Below, piece by piece: positions 1 to 8,610 of a stretch of 64,000 nt of DNA (its first letter is position 1; each line of letters begins with the position of its first letter). The DNA is from Comamonas sp. JUb58 (GTDB lineage Bacteria > Pseudomonadota > Gammaproteobacteria > Burkholderiales > Burkholderiaceae_C). The notes under the pieces are model-generated. The model made no database searches. It saw nothing but the letters and a program-made list of their open reading frames with translations, and was not told the origin of the DNA. The stretch lies in the NCBI RefSeq assembly GCF_004364775.1, contig NZ_SOAL01000025.1:18196-82195 (forward strand). The letters are read 5' to 3'. The position numbers and the translations under genes are program-made.

Positions 1-46
1 TGAAACCGGCGAGCGGGGTAAACCCCAGTGTTGACTCTGGCGTCAC
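1..46 (-). CDS. 5' end of a divergent gene, truncated by the window edge
   Basis: A minus-strand reading frame opens with GTG at 46-44 and runs off the window after 15 codons (V-T-P-E-S-T-L-G-F-T-P-L-A-G-F). An AGGAG ribosome binding site lies 7 bp upstream of the GTG (complement of 51-60). It is divergent from the LysR gene at 198, the usual place for a LysR target. The PLAGF ending resembles the N-terminus of class III (CaiB/BaiF) CoA-transferases, but 15 residues are too few to name a family. Confidence 0.5.
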   Translation of the reverse strand, partial: MTPESTLGFTPLAGF

Positions 47-127
47 GTATTGTCTCCTTGCATGGCCCGGGCTAGGCGACACCCGCCCGGACGTTTGTTG
101 TGAGACCCATGTTAAAAACGCGAAGCC

Positions 128-174
128 GCTTTGGGAACTGCCAAAGCACAGCCATCAGTGGTGATTCAGAATCA
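128..174. promoter_or_regulatory. Two palindromes in the LysR/divergent-gene intergenic region
   Basis: Bases 128-147 form GCTTTGG-6 bp-CCAAAGC (7-bp perfect arms), and 162-174 form TGATTC-A-GAATCA (6-1-6). Both lie between the divergent GTG at 46 and the LysR start at 198, where LysR-type regulators normally bind. Assignment as operators is inference from position and symmetry. Confidence 0.4.
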
Positions 175-197
175 ACAATCAAAAGGGGATGCCGGCC

Positions 198-1121
198 ATG
201 GACCTGAACCTGGTGCGTTTGTTTGTGGCGATTGCCGAGTCGCGCAACCTGAGCGATGCGGCACAGCGCTCGGGCGTCACGCGCTCGAATGTGTCGCGCC
301 GGCTGGCGCTGCTGGAAAAGCAGTTTGGCGCGCAGCTGCTGCGCCGTACCACCCGGCATATGGAACTGACCCAGGCCGGCCGCATCCTGCATGGCCAATG
401 CCTGCAGGCCCTCAATGCGCTGCAAAGCGCCCAGCTGCAGATCGACCAGATCCACCAGACCATCAGTGGCGAGATCCGCGTGCGCATCCCCACCGGTTTG
501 GGGCATTTCCACCTCAAGCCGCTGATCCTGGACTTTTGCCAGGCGCATCCCGATCTGCTGCTGCGCCTCGTGATCAACGACCAGATCCATGACCTGGTGG
601 CCTCCAAGGTGGACCTGGCCATCCACATCACCTCGGCACCGCTGGAAGACCATGTGGCCACCCGCGTCTGCGGCATCGAATGGGGGCTGTTTGCCACCCC
701 GGCCTATCTGCAGACCCTGGGCCTGGCGCTGCAAACCCCGCAGGACATCAAGCACGCCCGGCTGCTGGCGCCCCTCAACATCCACCACCGGCTGGAGTTC
801 TGGCGGCACAGCGATGGCCTGCATGAGCAGGTGCAGAGCATGCCGTCAATCCAGTCGGGCGACTACCAGTTCCTGTTCAACTCCGCGATGGCCGGCCTGG
901 GCGTGGTGCTGCTGCCCTACTATGCCGTGCGGGATGCCATCGCCCAGCGCAGCCTCGTGCAGGTGCTGGATGGTTTTGGCGTCAAAGGCGTGGGCGATGC
1001 GCTCTATGTGGTGCGCGCGCCCAACCGCCAGCCCTCGGCGGCCACCCTGGCGCTGATCGAGCTGCTGGTCTCATCGATCCAGAAGATGGCGCCGGGCTGG
1101 CGCCTGGGCACGGCGGTTTGA
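198..1121 (+). CDS. LysR-family transcriptional regulator
   Basis: A 307-residue LysR-type regulator. The N-terminal winged helix-turn-helix covers roughly residues 1-60 (MDLNLVRLF, then SDAAQRSGVTRSNVSRRLALLEK), followed by a periplasmic-binding-protein-like effector domain to the C-terminus. The ATG at 198 is preferred over an in-frame ATG at 189 because the AAAAGGGG element at 181-188 is 9 bp from 198 but abuts 189. It is divergent from the truncated gene at 46 and ends 1 bp from the convergent iron-transport operon at 1123. The effector cannot be deduced. Its RRTTRHMELTQAGR segment is typical of the AaeR/DsdC-like LysR group. Confidence 0.9.
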   Translation: MDLNLVRLFVAIAESRNLSDAAQRSGVTRSNVSRRLALLEKQFGAQLLRRTTRHMELTQAGRILHGQCLQALNALQSAQLQIDQIHQTISGEIRVRIPTGLGHFHLKPLILDFCQAHPDLLLRLVINDQIHDLVASKVDLAIHITSAPLEDHVATRVCGIEWGLFATPAYLQTLGLALQTPQDIKHARLLAPLNIHHRLEFWRHSDGLHEQVQSMPSIQSGDYQFLFNSAMAGLGVVLLPYYAVRDAIAQRSLVQVLDGFGVKGVGDALYVVRAPNRQPSAATLALIELLVSSIQKMAPGWRLGTAV

Positions 1122-1122
1122 G

Positions 1123-2265
1123 CTAGCAAGGCTCGCCGGCATGGTTGCGACTGATGTGGAACACAAACTCCGCGTCGGGCAGGCTGGTGAAGCGCTTCAG
1201 TACCTCTCGGTAGGTCTGGTCCGGGTCCAGTGCTGCCAGGCGCTCGGGGTAGAGCATCTTGGCCAGGTGCTCCAGCGCGGCGATATGGAAGGCGCTGTCG
1301 TAGAACTGGTGGTAGAGCGCCTGCACACAGCCGCCGGCCCCTGCAGTGGCCAGCGCCAGGCCCTTGCGTTGCATCAGCCGGGCCATGGCCTGCTCGGCCT
1401 CGTTGACGGAGATGTCGTAGCCAAAGGGGATGGTGCGCGCGCCTTTGCGCTGGCGCTGGGTGCCGGTCATCAGGTAGACATCGGGCTGCAGGCCGATCAA
1501 GGTTTCCAGCGCGATATCGCCCGTCATGCCGGGCAGCAGTTGCTTGGCGATATTGCGCCCGCCCACTGCCTCGATCAGGTAGCCCCAGGCGGTATTGCCC
1601 TGCGAGAAGCAGCACTGCGCCAACCCCAGGCGCCCGGCCCGTATCTCGACAAACAGGCGTGGCGGGCGTGGCGCGGTGGCTGCCACCTGCTGGATGGCGT
1701 TCAGGCGCGCTTGGTAGAAGTCCAGATAGGCCTGGGCCTCGGCCTCGCGGCCCAGCACCTGGCCCAGCATCTGCAGCATGGCGGGCAGGTGCGCCACCGG
1801 GTTGCGCGAGCTGTCCACATAGAGGATCGGAATGTGCAGCGCCGCCAGCAGCGCGGCAATGCGGCCGCCCTCTACCGCAGGGCGGCTCTCCAGGCTCAGC
1901 AGCACCAGGTCGGGGCGCAGGCGTAGCAGTGCTTCCAGATCTACATGGCCTGCGCTGTCAAACGGCAGCAGCGGCAGCTGCGTGGCATGGGGCCAGCGCT
2001 GCTGCATCAGCCGCCACAGGCTGGGGTCGGAGTCGCCCAGCGAGTTGTTCCAGCCGGCAAGGCGGGCAAACGGGTCCTCGCGCTCCAGCAGTGCCAGCGC
2101 GGTCATTGTGTTGCCGTTTTGCACATAGATGCGCTGGGGCGGCGCGGCGATGCGGACCAGGCGGCCCGCAACATCGCGCACCTGCAGCGGGTAGGCTGCC
2201 AGCGCGACCGTGCTGGTGGCCAGCAAAAGCGCAAGGACGGCGAGTAGCCGCTGCAGGCCCTTCAT
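1123..2265 (-). CDS. Iron-siderophore (or heme/cobalamin-type) ABC transporter substrate-binding protein
   Basis: A 380-residue periplasmic binding protein of the FecB/BtuF (TroA-like, PF01497) type. Residues 1-23 form a Sec signal peptide (KGLQRLLAVLALLLATSTVALA). The domain starts with the family-typical VRDVAGRLVRIAAPPQRIYV and later contains DLEALLRLRPDLVLL. It is the last gene of the cassette-A operon: its ATG overlaps the ATPase stop by 4 bp (ATGA), and an AGGAG site lies inside the ATPase gene. The length is slightly above the usual 300-350 residues. The ligand is presumably the ferric siderophore imported by the TonB receptor upstream in the operon; the exact chelate is unknown. Confidence 0.88.
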   Translation of the reverse strand: MKGLQRLLAVLALLLATSTVALAAYPLQVRDVAGRLVRIAAPPQRIYVQNGNTMTALALLEREDPFARLAGWNNSLGDSDPSLWRLMQQRWPHATQLPLLPFDSAGHVDLEALLRLRPDLVLLSLESRPAVEGGRIAALLAALHIPILYVDSSRNPVAHLPAMLQMLGQVLGREAEAQAYLDFYQARLNAIQQVAATAPRPPRLFVEIRAGRLGLAQCCFSQGNTAWGYLIEAVGGRNIAKQLLPGMTGDIALETLIGLQPDVYLMTGTQRQRKGARTIPFGYDISVNEAEQAMARLMQRKGLALATAGAGGCVQALYHQFYDSAFHIAALEHLAKMLYPERLAALDPDQTYREVLKRFTSLPDAEFVFHISRNHAGEPC

Positions 2266-3065
2266 GGCGGGTCTCCTGCGGTGGTGCCATCCACCACGAT
2301 CTGCAGCCAGCCTTGTGAGCAGCTTTGCACCCGGGCCTGCACGCCATAGACCTCGGCGAGCATCGCCGGTGTCAAGGTCTGCGCCGGGCTGCCGCTGGTG
2401 TAAAGGCTGCCGCGCCGCAGCACGATGAGCGCATCGGCCCAGCGCGCGGCCAGGTTCAAATCATGCAGCACGGCGATGACGATGCGGCCTTGCTGGGCAA
2501 GCATGCGCGCCGTGCCCATCACGAGTGCCTGGTGGCGCAGATCCAGCGCGCTGGTGGGCTCGTCCAGCAGCAGGATGGCCGGCTCGCGGATCACCGATTG
2601 CGCCAGGCTCACCAGCTGGCGCTGGCCGCCCGAGAGGCTGTCGAGCGGCAGCAGGGCCAAATGGGCAATGCCCAGCTGCTGCAGCAAGGCATGCACCCGT
2701 TCGATGGGGGTGGCGTTGGCCGGTGCATTGCTGGAGCTGTTTTGGCTGCGCAAAGCGGCCAGCAGGCTCTCCAACACCGTCAGCGCCACGCCTTCCGCAG
2801 CGAACTGCGGCATATAGCCGACATACTGCGCGCGCTGCGCGGGCCGCAGCGCATGCAAGGCAGTGCTGCCCAGCTGCAGGCTGCCACGGGCAGGCACCAG
2901 GCCCGCCAGCGCCTTGAGCAGGCTGGACTTGCCCGCGCCATTGGGGCCCACCAGCGCAGTTACCTGGCCGGGCTGCAGCGGCGGCAGTTGCAGCTGGTCG
3001 ATGACCTGGCGCTGGCGGTAGCCCACGCTCAGGCCCGTTACCAGCAAGGGGGAGGGCGGTTTCAT
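2262..3065 (-). CDS. Iron-siderophore ABC transporter ATP-binding protein
   Basis: A 267-residue FecE/FepC-type ATPase that energises the permease encoded just upstream. Visible motifs are Walker A GPNGAGKSS, signature LSGGQRQLV, Walker B AILLLDEPTSALD and the switch-region His in VLHDLNLAARWAD. An upstream in-frame start at 3095 is possible, but ATG 3065 forms an ATGA overlap with the permease stop, matching the coupling style of the rest of the operon. It acts on the cytoplasmic face of the inner membrane. Confidence 0.92.
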   Translation of the reverse strand: MKPPSPLLVTGLSVGYRQRQVIDQLQLPPLQPGQVTALVGPNGAGKSSLLKALAGLVPARGSLQLGSTALHALRPAQRAQYVGYMPQFAAEGVALTVLESLLAALRSQNSSSNAPANATPIERVHALLQQLGIAHLALLPLDSLSGGQRQLVSLAQSVIREPAILLLDEPTSALDLRHQALVMGTARMLAQQGRIVIAVLHDLNLAARWADALIVLRRGSLYTSGSPAQTLTPAMLAEVYGVQARVQSCSQGWLQIVVDGTTAGDPP

Positions 3066-4183
3066 GCGCGTGCCCCGCTGCGAAAGATCAGCCACACAAA
3101 CAGCGGCACACCGACCAGCGCGGTGACAATGCCCACCGGCAGCAAGGTGCCGGGCACCAGGGTCTTGCTGGCGATGGAGGCCAGCGACATGATGAGCCCG
3201 CCCATCAGCGCACTGGCAGGCAGAAAGATGCGGTGGTCCTCACCCACCAGCATGCGCGCGATGTGCGGCCCAACCAGGCCGACAAAGCCGATGGTGCCGG
3301 TAAAGGCCACGGCGGTGGCGGCCAGCAGGCTCACGCGCAGCAGCGATGCCAGGCGCAGGCGGTTCAGATCGATGCCAAAGCTCAAGCTGCGCTCTTCGCC
3401 CAGGCGCAGCACATTGAGTTGCCAGGCCGCGCGCAGCGAGAACGGCAGCACGCAGGCAATGACCAGGGCCAGCAGCTGCAGCTTGGTCCAGTTGGCGCGC
3501 GCCAGGCTGCCCATGCTCCAGAACACCAGCTGCTGCAGCGCATCGGGCGAGGCCACATACTGCAGCAGCGCCACCAGCGCATTGCAGCTGAACACCAGCG
3601 CAATGCCGAACAGCACCAGAATCTGGCGCGAGCCAGGCCGGGCCCGGGCGGTGGCCTGCAGCAGCAGCACCGAGGCAAAGGCAAACACAAAGGTGTTGAC
3701 CGGCACCATGGCCTCTTCCGGCAGGCCCGGAATGCCCAGGCCCAGCACCAAGGCCAGTGCGGCGCCCAGCGCAGCGGCGGATGAGACCCCCAAGGTAAAG
3801 GGGCTGGCCAGTGGGTTGTTCAGGATGGTCTGCATCTCGGCGCCGGCCAGCGACAGCGCCACGCCCACCAGCACCGCCATCAGGGCATAGGGCAGGCGCA
3901 GGTCCTGCACGATCAGTGCAGTCTCCAATGGCACTTGGCTGGGCAGAAACACCGCGGTGGCCAAGGTCGCCCAGCCCAGATCGGTGGAGCCCACCGACAG
4001 ATCGGCCGCCACACTGAGCAGCAGGCCGACGGCCATCGCCAGCAACAGGCAAAGGCGCTTGCGCATGAGCTGGGCATAGCCTTGCGCCAGGGCCTGCGCA
4101 GAGGCAGGTAATGCGCCAGGCATGGCAGCAGACGCGGCGCCCAGCGGCGCTGCGGGCAGCGCCGGGGTGGAGGGGCGGGCCAT
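3062..4183 (-). CDS. FecCD-family iron-siderophore ABC transporter permease
   Basis: A 373-residue multi-spanning permease of the BtuC/FecCD family. Typical family segments are LRLPYALMAVLVGVALSLAG and later GTIGFVGLVGPHIARMLVGE and KTLVPGTLLPVGIVTALVG. Residues 1-35 are a Pro/Ala-rich cytoplasmic extension. Only one permease gene is present, so it probably works as a homodimer as BtuC does. It starts with a TGATG overlap with the receptor stop and shares a 4-bp overlap with the ATPase gene. Confidence 0.92.
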   Translation of the reverse strand: MARPSTPALPAAPLGAASAAMPGALPASAQALAQGYAQLMRKRLCLLLAMAVGLLLSVAADLSVGSTDLGWATLATAVFLPSQVPLETALIVQDLRLPYALMAVLVGVALSLAGAEMQTILNNPLASPFTLGVSSAAALGAALALVLGLGIPGLPEEAMVPVNTFVFAFASVLLLQATARARPGSRQILVLFGIALVFSCNALVALLQYVASPDALQQLVFWSMGSLARANWTKLQLLALVIACVLPFSLRAAWQLNVLRLGEERSLSFGIDLNRLRLASLLRVSLLAATAVAFTGTIGFVGLVGPHIARMLVGEDHRIFLPASALMGGLIMSLASIASKTLVPGTLLPVGIVTALVGVPLFVWLIFRSGARA

Positions 4184-6618
4184 CAGAACGCGGCGCGCAG
4201 CGCGACGGTGATATTGCGTGGATCGCCGTAGTAGGTCTGGCGGTAGCGGCCGCCGGCAAGGCGGTCGAAATAAGTCCGGTCGAACAGGTTGTTCACCGTT
4301 ACCGTGGCCTGCAGGTGGCGGTTGATCTCATAGCCCGCCTGCAGCGCATAGACGGCATAGCCGCCCTGGCGCCAGGTGGTGTTGCCATAGGTCGTGGCAT
4401 TGCTGCTATAGGCCTGCATGCCGCCGCCAATCCACAGCCGGCGCAGTGGCTCGGCGGCAAAGCGGTACTTGGTCCACAGCGAGAAGTTGTGGCGCGGGAA
4501 GGAGCTGTTGAACGGCTGGCCCTCGGTATCCACACTGCCGCTGACATGGCGCGTGTCGGTGTAGGCATAGCCGGCGGTCATGTCCCACTGCGGGCTCAGC
4601 TTGCCCGATACCTCGGCCTCAAAGCCCTGGCTGCGCACGACGCCGGAGGGCAGCGAAAAGCCTTCGTTGAGCGGGTCCGTCACCGCGCGGTTTTCGTCCT
4701 GGATGCGGAATATCGCCAGGTGGGCGTTGAGGCGCTTGTCCATGAACTCGCCCTTGATGCCCATCTCCAGCTGGTTGCCGGTGCGGGCCGGCAGGAAGGC
4801 GCCGCTCACCACCGTATCGGTCTGCGGAGCAAACACCTTGTTGGCGCTGGCGTAGACGGACAGCTGCGTGTTCAGGTCATAGACCAGGCCCAGGCTGGGC
4901 ACGAACTTGGCGCGGATGGACTGGTCATTGGCCGGTTGCTCGGGGTCTTGCGTCTCCCACCAGGCCAGGCGGCCGCCCACCAGCACGGTCAGCGGCTGCA
5001 CGGGCTTGATACGGGCATGGGCATAGACGCCATGGTTGGTGACCCGGGTCTTGGGCAAGGTGCCGATGCGCTGCGGCTGCATCAGCAGGTCATGGTCGGG
5101 CTGGTCGGCATTCTGCTGAAAGCTGCTGGGGCTGCCTTGCACCTGGCCGCCCTGGTAGGTCTGGTAGTTGGCGCCGACGATCAGGGTCTGCTCCAGCCCG
5201 TTCCAATCCATCGGCAGCGACAGGTAGGCATCGATGCCCCGGTCGCGCTCGCGCGACTTCTGGTGGGTGGACAGGATGGTCACCTCGCGGCTGACCGGGT
5301 TCAGGTAGCTGTTGGACCAGTAGCGGTCAAACTCGGTGCCGCGCAGAAACTGGTTGGCGCTCAGCTTGAACTTGCCGCCACCGTCCAGTTGGTGCTCCAG
5401 CTCGGCAAAGTAGCGCGTTGCGTAGTCGTCCTTCTTGCCATGGATGGAGCCCAGAAAGGTCGAGCGATCCAGGTCCGGGTTGCGGCCATCGGCCAGCAGA
5501 GGCAGGCCGGCAAAAGACAGCGAGCTGCCGCGCTGCTCGGTCGCGCCAATGGACAAGGTGGTGCTGGGGCTGAAGTCGTACTCCAAGGTGCCATAGACCG
5601 TGTTGCGGCGCAGGTAGACCTCATCGACAAAGCTGTCGCGGTCGTCATAGATGCCGACCAGGCGCCCGCGCAGCGTGCCCGAGGCATTGAGCGCACCGGT
5701 CACATCCAGCTCTTGGCGGCGCTGGCCCCAGGAGCCCAGCACGGTGGCCGATTGCACCAGAAAATCCGCATGCGCGCGCTTGCGCACCAGGTTGATGGTG
5801 CCCGAGGGCTCGCCCGCGCCTTCGAGCAAGCCGGTGGGGCCGCGCCATATCTCCACCCGGTCGTACAGGCCCACATCCATCAAGGTGTTGCCCCAGATGC
5901 CCTGGCCGCCCTTGGCCGGCAAGCCATCGATCAGGTAGTTGCCCATCAGAAAGCCCCGGGCCTCGATGTTGACGATGCCGGTGCCCGTGGGCTTGGTGCG
6001 CATGCCTGTGACATAGCGCATGGAGTCGGCCAAGGTGGTGGCGTTCTGGTCTTCGATCTGCTGGCGGGTCAGCACCGAGATGGACTGCGGAATCTCGCGC
6101 AGCGCATGCTCGCCCTTGCCAATGCTCACCGCCCGCGTGGTGTAGGACTGGCTGTGCTCGGTGGTGGCGCCGGCATAGCTGTCGCGCACCACCGTGGTGG
6201 GCAGCGAGATGGCGGCGGCTGCCCCGGCTGCGGCATCGGCCGGGGTGGCTGAGGATGCGGCGGCCGGTTGCACGCTGATCGCGCCGCTGGCGGTGATGGC
6301 CAGTGCCAGGCCGCTGCCGCGCAGCGCTTGCTGCAAGGCCTGCTCCACCGTCAGCCGGCCGCTGATGGCCGGGGCCTGGCGGCCTGCGAGCAGGGCCGGG
6401 TCCATCGACGCGACCAGACCGGCCTGCGTGGCAATGCGGTTCAAGGTCTGGGCCAGCGGGCCGCTGGCGATGTCGATCCCCAGCGCCGACTGCATGGCGG
6501 CCGGTGTGCTGCGGGTGGCGGCAGAAGGCGAGGTTTGTGCCTGGCTGGCCGAGGCGCCGGCCAGCGCCAGCGAGGCGGCTAGAACCGAGCGGCGAACGAG
6601 AGGTGTGCTGCGAAACAT
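4183..6618 (-). CDS. TonB-dependent siderophore receptor with N-terminal signalling (STN) domain
   Basis: An 811-residue outer-membrane transducer. In order: signal peptide (MFRSTPLVRRSVLAASLALA...SQA, about 27 residues), STN signalling domain of about 75 residues (LNRIATQAGLVASMDPALLAGRQ), plug domain (ALREIPQSISVLTRQQIEDQ) and a 22-strand-type barrel ending in a terminal Phe (VALRAAF). The STN domain and the adjacent fecR/fecI genes show that it signals ligand binding to the sigma/anti-sigma pair. The start at 6618 is chosen over 6672 because a signal peptide begins there, GGGAA lies just upstream, and a promoter-like TGTCCGGT element sits at 6685-6678. The ligand is unknown. Confidence 0.93.
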   Translation of the reverse strand: MFRSTPLVRRSVLAASLALAGASASQAQTSPSAATRSTPAAMQSALGIDIASGPLAQTLNRIATQAGLVASMDPALLAGRQAPAISGRLTVEQALQQALRGSGLALAITASGAISVQPAAASSATPADAAAGAAAAISLPTTVVRDSYAGATTEHSQSYTTRAVSIGKGEHALREIPQSISVLTRQQIEDQNATTLADSMRYVTGMRTKPTGTGIVNIEARGFLMGNYLIDGLPAKGGQGIWGNTLMDVGLYDRVEIWRGPTGLLEGAGEPSGTINLVRKRAHADFLVQSATVLGSWGQRRQELDVTGALNASGTLRGRLVGIYDDRDSFVDEVYLRRNTVYGTLEYDFSPSTTLSIGATEQRGSSLSFAGLPLLADGRNPDLDRSTFLGSIHGKKDDYATRYFAELEHQLDGGGKFKLSANQFLRGTEFDRYWSNSYLNPVSREVTILSTHQKSRERDRGIDAYLSLPMDWNGLEQTLIVGANYQTYQGGQVQGSPSSFQQNADQPDHDLLMQPQRIGTLPKTRVTNHGVYAHARIKPVQPLTVLVGGRLAWWETQDPEQPANDQSIRAKFVPSLGLVYDLNTQLSVYASANKVFAPQTDTVVSGAFLPARTGNQLEMGIKGEFMDKRLNAHLAIFRIQDENRAVTDPLNEGFSLPSGVVRSQGFEAEVSGKLSPQWDMTAGYAYTDTRHVSGSVDTEGQPFNSSFPRHNFSLWTKYRFAAEPLRRLWIGGGMQAYSSNATTYGNTTWRQGGYAVYALQAGYEINRHLQATVTVNNLFDRTYFDRLAGGRYRQTYYGDPRNITVALRAAF

Positions 6619-6677
6619 ATGGAACTTCCCTGTGCTTTTGTGGTGCATCTGGAAGGCTTGTGTATCGAGCACGCGAA

Positions 6678-6706
6678 ACCGGACAGTGTTTTTGAAAATT
6701 ATTTTT
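6678..6706 (-). promoter_or_regulatory. Putative ECF-sigma promoter of cassette A receptor
   Basis: On the minus strand an A/T-rich tract (6706-6686) is followed by TGTCCGGTTTCGCG, with TGTCCGGT at 6685-6678, 60 bp upstream of the receptor ATG. The same arrangement (A-tract then TGTCCGGT) occurs upstream of the cassette B receptor. It resembles promoters read by iron-starvation ECF sigma factors of the FecI group; that role is inferred. Confidence 0.5.
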
Positions 6707-7671
6707 TAGCGCACATCTATGCGGGTGAGCCAGCTGCCAAAACGCTGCACCCGGATCGGCAAGGTCTCGGCCAGACCGGTCAGCGCGCGCTCGATGTCGT
6801 CCAGCGGGAAGACGCCCTGCACCTGGATCTGCGCCGCCTCGGGGGAGACGCGCAGCAGGCCATGGCGGTAGCGCTGCAACTGGGCAATGACCTCGTGCAA
6901 GGGGCGCTGCTGCACCACCAGCCAGCCGCGCTGCCACTCGGTGCTGGGCAGCTGGTCGGCGGCCAGGCGCTGCAGCCCTGCCGCATCGACCTGGGCCGCC
7001 TCGCCGCTGCGCAGCACGGCACTTTCGCCGCTGAGGCTGCGCAGCTCGACCCGGCTTTCCAGCACGCGCACCTGGGTGCGCTCGGCCAGTTGCTCGACAG
7101 CGAACTGCGTGCCCAGCGCGCGGATATCGGCTTGTGCGGTGGAGACCACCAGGGGGCGCTGCGCATCGGCTGCGACCTGCAGGACGATATCGCCTTCGAG
7201 CAGGCGCAGGCGCCGCAGGCCTTCATCAAACGCCAGGTTGACGCGGCTGCGGGCATTGAGAACCAGGGTGCTGCCATCGGGCAGCGCAAAGCGGGCGCGC
7301 TGGCCGGTGCCGGTGCTGTAATCGGCCAGCACGGCGCCCAGCGGTTGCCAGCGGTCCAGCAGCAGCAGGCCCACGCCGGCACTGGCCACCACGGCCAAGC
7401 CTTTGAGGGCGGTGCGGCGCCGGGGCTGCAGCAAGAGCTGCCGCGCCTGCTGGGCCTGGCCGGGTTGGCGGCTATCCACGGCGCGCAGTGCGCCCACCGG
7501 CCGGCCCACGGTGTTTTGCAGGCGTTCCCAGGCCTGGGCATGGGCGGGGTCTGCGGCCTGCCAGCGTTCAAAAGCCTGGCGCTCGGCCGGCTGCACGCGG
7601 CCGGAGCTGAGGCGGACCATCCAGTCAATCGCCTGCTGGGTGGTCGCATCCAAGGCGGGTTGCGAGGCCAT
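6706..7671 (-). CDS. FecR-family anti-sigma/sigma-regulator protein
   Basis: A 321-residue inner-membrane FecR-like protein. The N-terminal cytoplasmic DUF4880 domain (AIDWMVRLSSGRVQPAERQAFERW, residues about 14-60) is followed by one membrane segment (about residues 102-124, LAVVASAGVGLLLL), the periplasmic FecR domain (RFALPDGSTLVLNARSRV) and a C-terminal secretin/TonB short domain. It would pass the ligand signal from the receptor STN domain to the sigma factor. Its start overlaps the sigma gene stop by 1 bp (TGATG). Confidence 0.92.
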   Translation of the reverse strand: MASQPALDATTQQAIDWMVRLSSGRVQPAERQAFERWQAADPAHAQAWERLQNTVGRPVGALRAVDSRQPGQAQQARQLLLQPRRRTALKGLAVVASAGVGLLLLDRWQPLGAVLADYSTGTGQRARFALPDGSTLVLNARSRVNLAFDEGLRRLRLLEGDIVLQVAADAQRPLVVSTAQADIRALGTQFAVEQLAERTQVRVLESRVELRSLSGESAVLRSGEAAQVDAAGLQRLAADQLPSTEWQRGWLVVQQRPLHEVIAQLQRYRHGLLRVSPEAAQIQVQGVFPLDDIERALTGLAETLPIRVQRFGSWLTRIDVR

Positions 7672-8177
7672 CAGCGCAGCTGGGCCTGCATGCAGTGCTG
7701 CAAGGCCTGGGTCAGGTAGCGCGAGACGGTGCGCACCGACACCTGCAGCCGCGCGGCAATCTCTTCATGCGGCATGTCGTCGAGCTGGCTGTAGACAAAG
7801 GCGGTGCGCACCGGCAGCGGCAGGCCGTGCAAGATGCGGTCGATCTCGGCAATGGCCTCGATCACCAGCGCCTGGTCTTCCACCGACGGCACACAGGGCA
7901 TGGGCAGCGCGGCCATGCTTTCCAGGTACTGGCGCTCCAGCGCCTGGCGACGCTGAAAGTGGAACAGGATGCGCTTGGCAATCGTTGTGAGAAAGGCCCG
8001 TGGCTCCTGGAAGCTGCGCGGGTCCAGGCTGGAATCCACCACCTGCAGGAAAGTCTCTGAGGTGATGTCCTGCGCATCGCTGCGGTTGCGCATGCGGCGG
8101 TTCAGCATGCCCAGCAGCCAGGAATGGTGCGAGGTGTAGAGCGTATGCAGGGCTTGGTCGCGAGAGGGGTCCACCAC
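7671..8177 (-). CDS. FecI-type ECF RNA polymerase sigma factor
   Basis: A 168-residue ECF sigma factor. Region 2 (HHSWLLGMLNRRMRNRSDAQDITSETFL) and region 4 (HEEIAARLQVSVRTVSRYLTQAL) are clear. It is predicted to drive the receptor/transport genes downstream. The start codon is a GTG pair at 8177/8174 without an evident Shine-Dalgarno; homologue-like sequence (VDPSRDQALHTLY) begins here. A Fur-box-like palindrome at 8191-8209 lies immediately upstream, so iron repression is likely. Confidence 0.9.
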   Translation of the reverse strand: MVDPSRDQALHTLYTSHHSWLLGMLNRRMRNRSDAQDITSETFLQVVDSSLDPRSFQEPRAFLTTIAKRILFHFQRRQALERQYLESMAALPMPCVPSVEDQALVIEAIAEIDRILHGLPLPVRTAFVYSQLDDMPHEEIAARLQVSVRTVSRYLTQALQHCMQAQLR

Positions 8178-8190
8178 AGAAAAAGATGTG

Positions 8191-8209
8191 AATGATAGTT
8201 ATTATCATT
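8191..8209 (-). promoter_or_regulatory. Fur box upstream of cassette A sigma gene
   Basis: AATGATAGTTATTATCATT contains TGATAGT-T-ATTATCA, one mismatch from the classic 7-1-7 Fur site TGATAAT-N-ATTATCA. It lies 14 bp upstream of the fecI-like start, positioned to repress cassette A when iron is plentiful. Confidence 0.8.
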
Positions 8210-8304
8210 CTAGCCTTGGCGGAATTAGCCTTGCTGCAGAGCAGCATTCGCGGCGCATCGCCCGCGTCAGCGTTCAGACCTCGATGGGGGTTTGCAGAGA
8301 GCCC

Positions 8305-8610
8305 TTAGACGCCAGCGGCCAAGCTGTACACCGTCAAGCCGCCATCTTCGCGGTCGCGCATCAGCAGGCCGGCCTGGGCCATTTCCTTGGCCACGCAGTA
8401 GATGGTGGCCGCTGGCAAGGGAGCGCCGCTTTGGGCGAGGTGGGAGGAGATATCGGCGCATTTGACGCGAGAGCGGCCCAGCTGGACGATGGCCTCCAGC
8501 ACCCGCAGCCTTGCAGGCGTGGGCCGTATGCGCACTTGGCGGCTGCGCTTGAACCAGTGGGCAGCGGGCAGGGCGGGCGCTGCCTTGCGGGGTGCGTGGT
8601 CATCATTCAT
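8305..8610 (-). CDS. Small Fur-like winged-helix protein lacking the metal/dimerisation domain
   Basis: A 101-residue protein whose residues about 28-98 match the Fur N-terminal DNA-binding domain: IRPTPARLRVLEAIVQLG, then LPAATIYCVAKEMAQAGLL, which aligns with the Fur recognition helix (ISLATVYRVL). It ends directly after the wing (TVYSLAAGV), so the C-terminal domain with HxH and CxxC metal ligands is absent. Its ATG overlaps the DUF3325 gene by 8 bp, making it the last gene of the cassette B operon. Start 8610 has AGGA 7 bp upstream; an in-frame extension to 8745 lacks support. It could be a metal-independent repressor or a modulator of Fur. Confidence 0.72.
   Translation of the reverse strand: MNDDHAPRKAAPALPAAHWFKRSRQVRIRPTPARLRVLEAIVQLGRSRVKCADISSHLAQSGAPLPAATIYCVAKEMAQAGLLMRDREDGGLTVYSLAAGV

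Noticed and set aside
4111..6252. A 713-codon plus-strand open frame
   Set aside because: Antisense to the cassette A receptor, with a Gln/His/Ala-rich composition typical of shadow frames.
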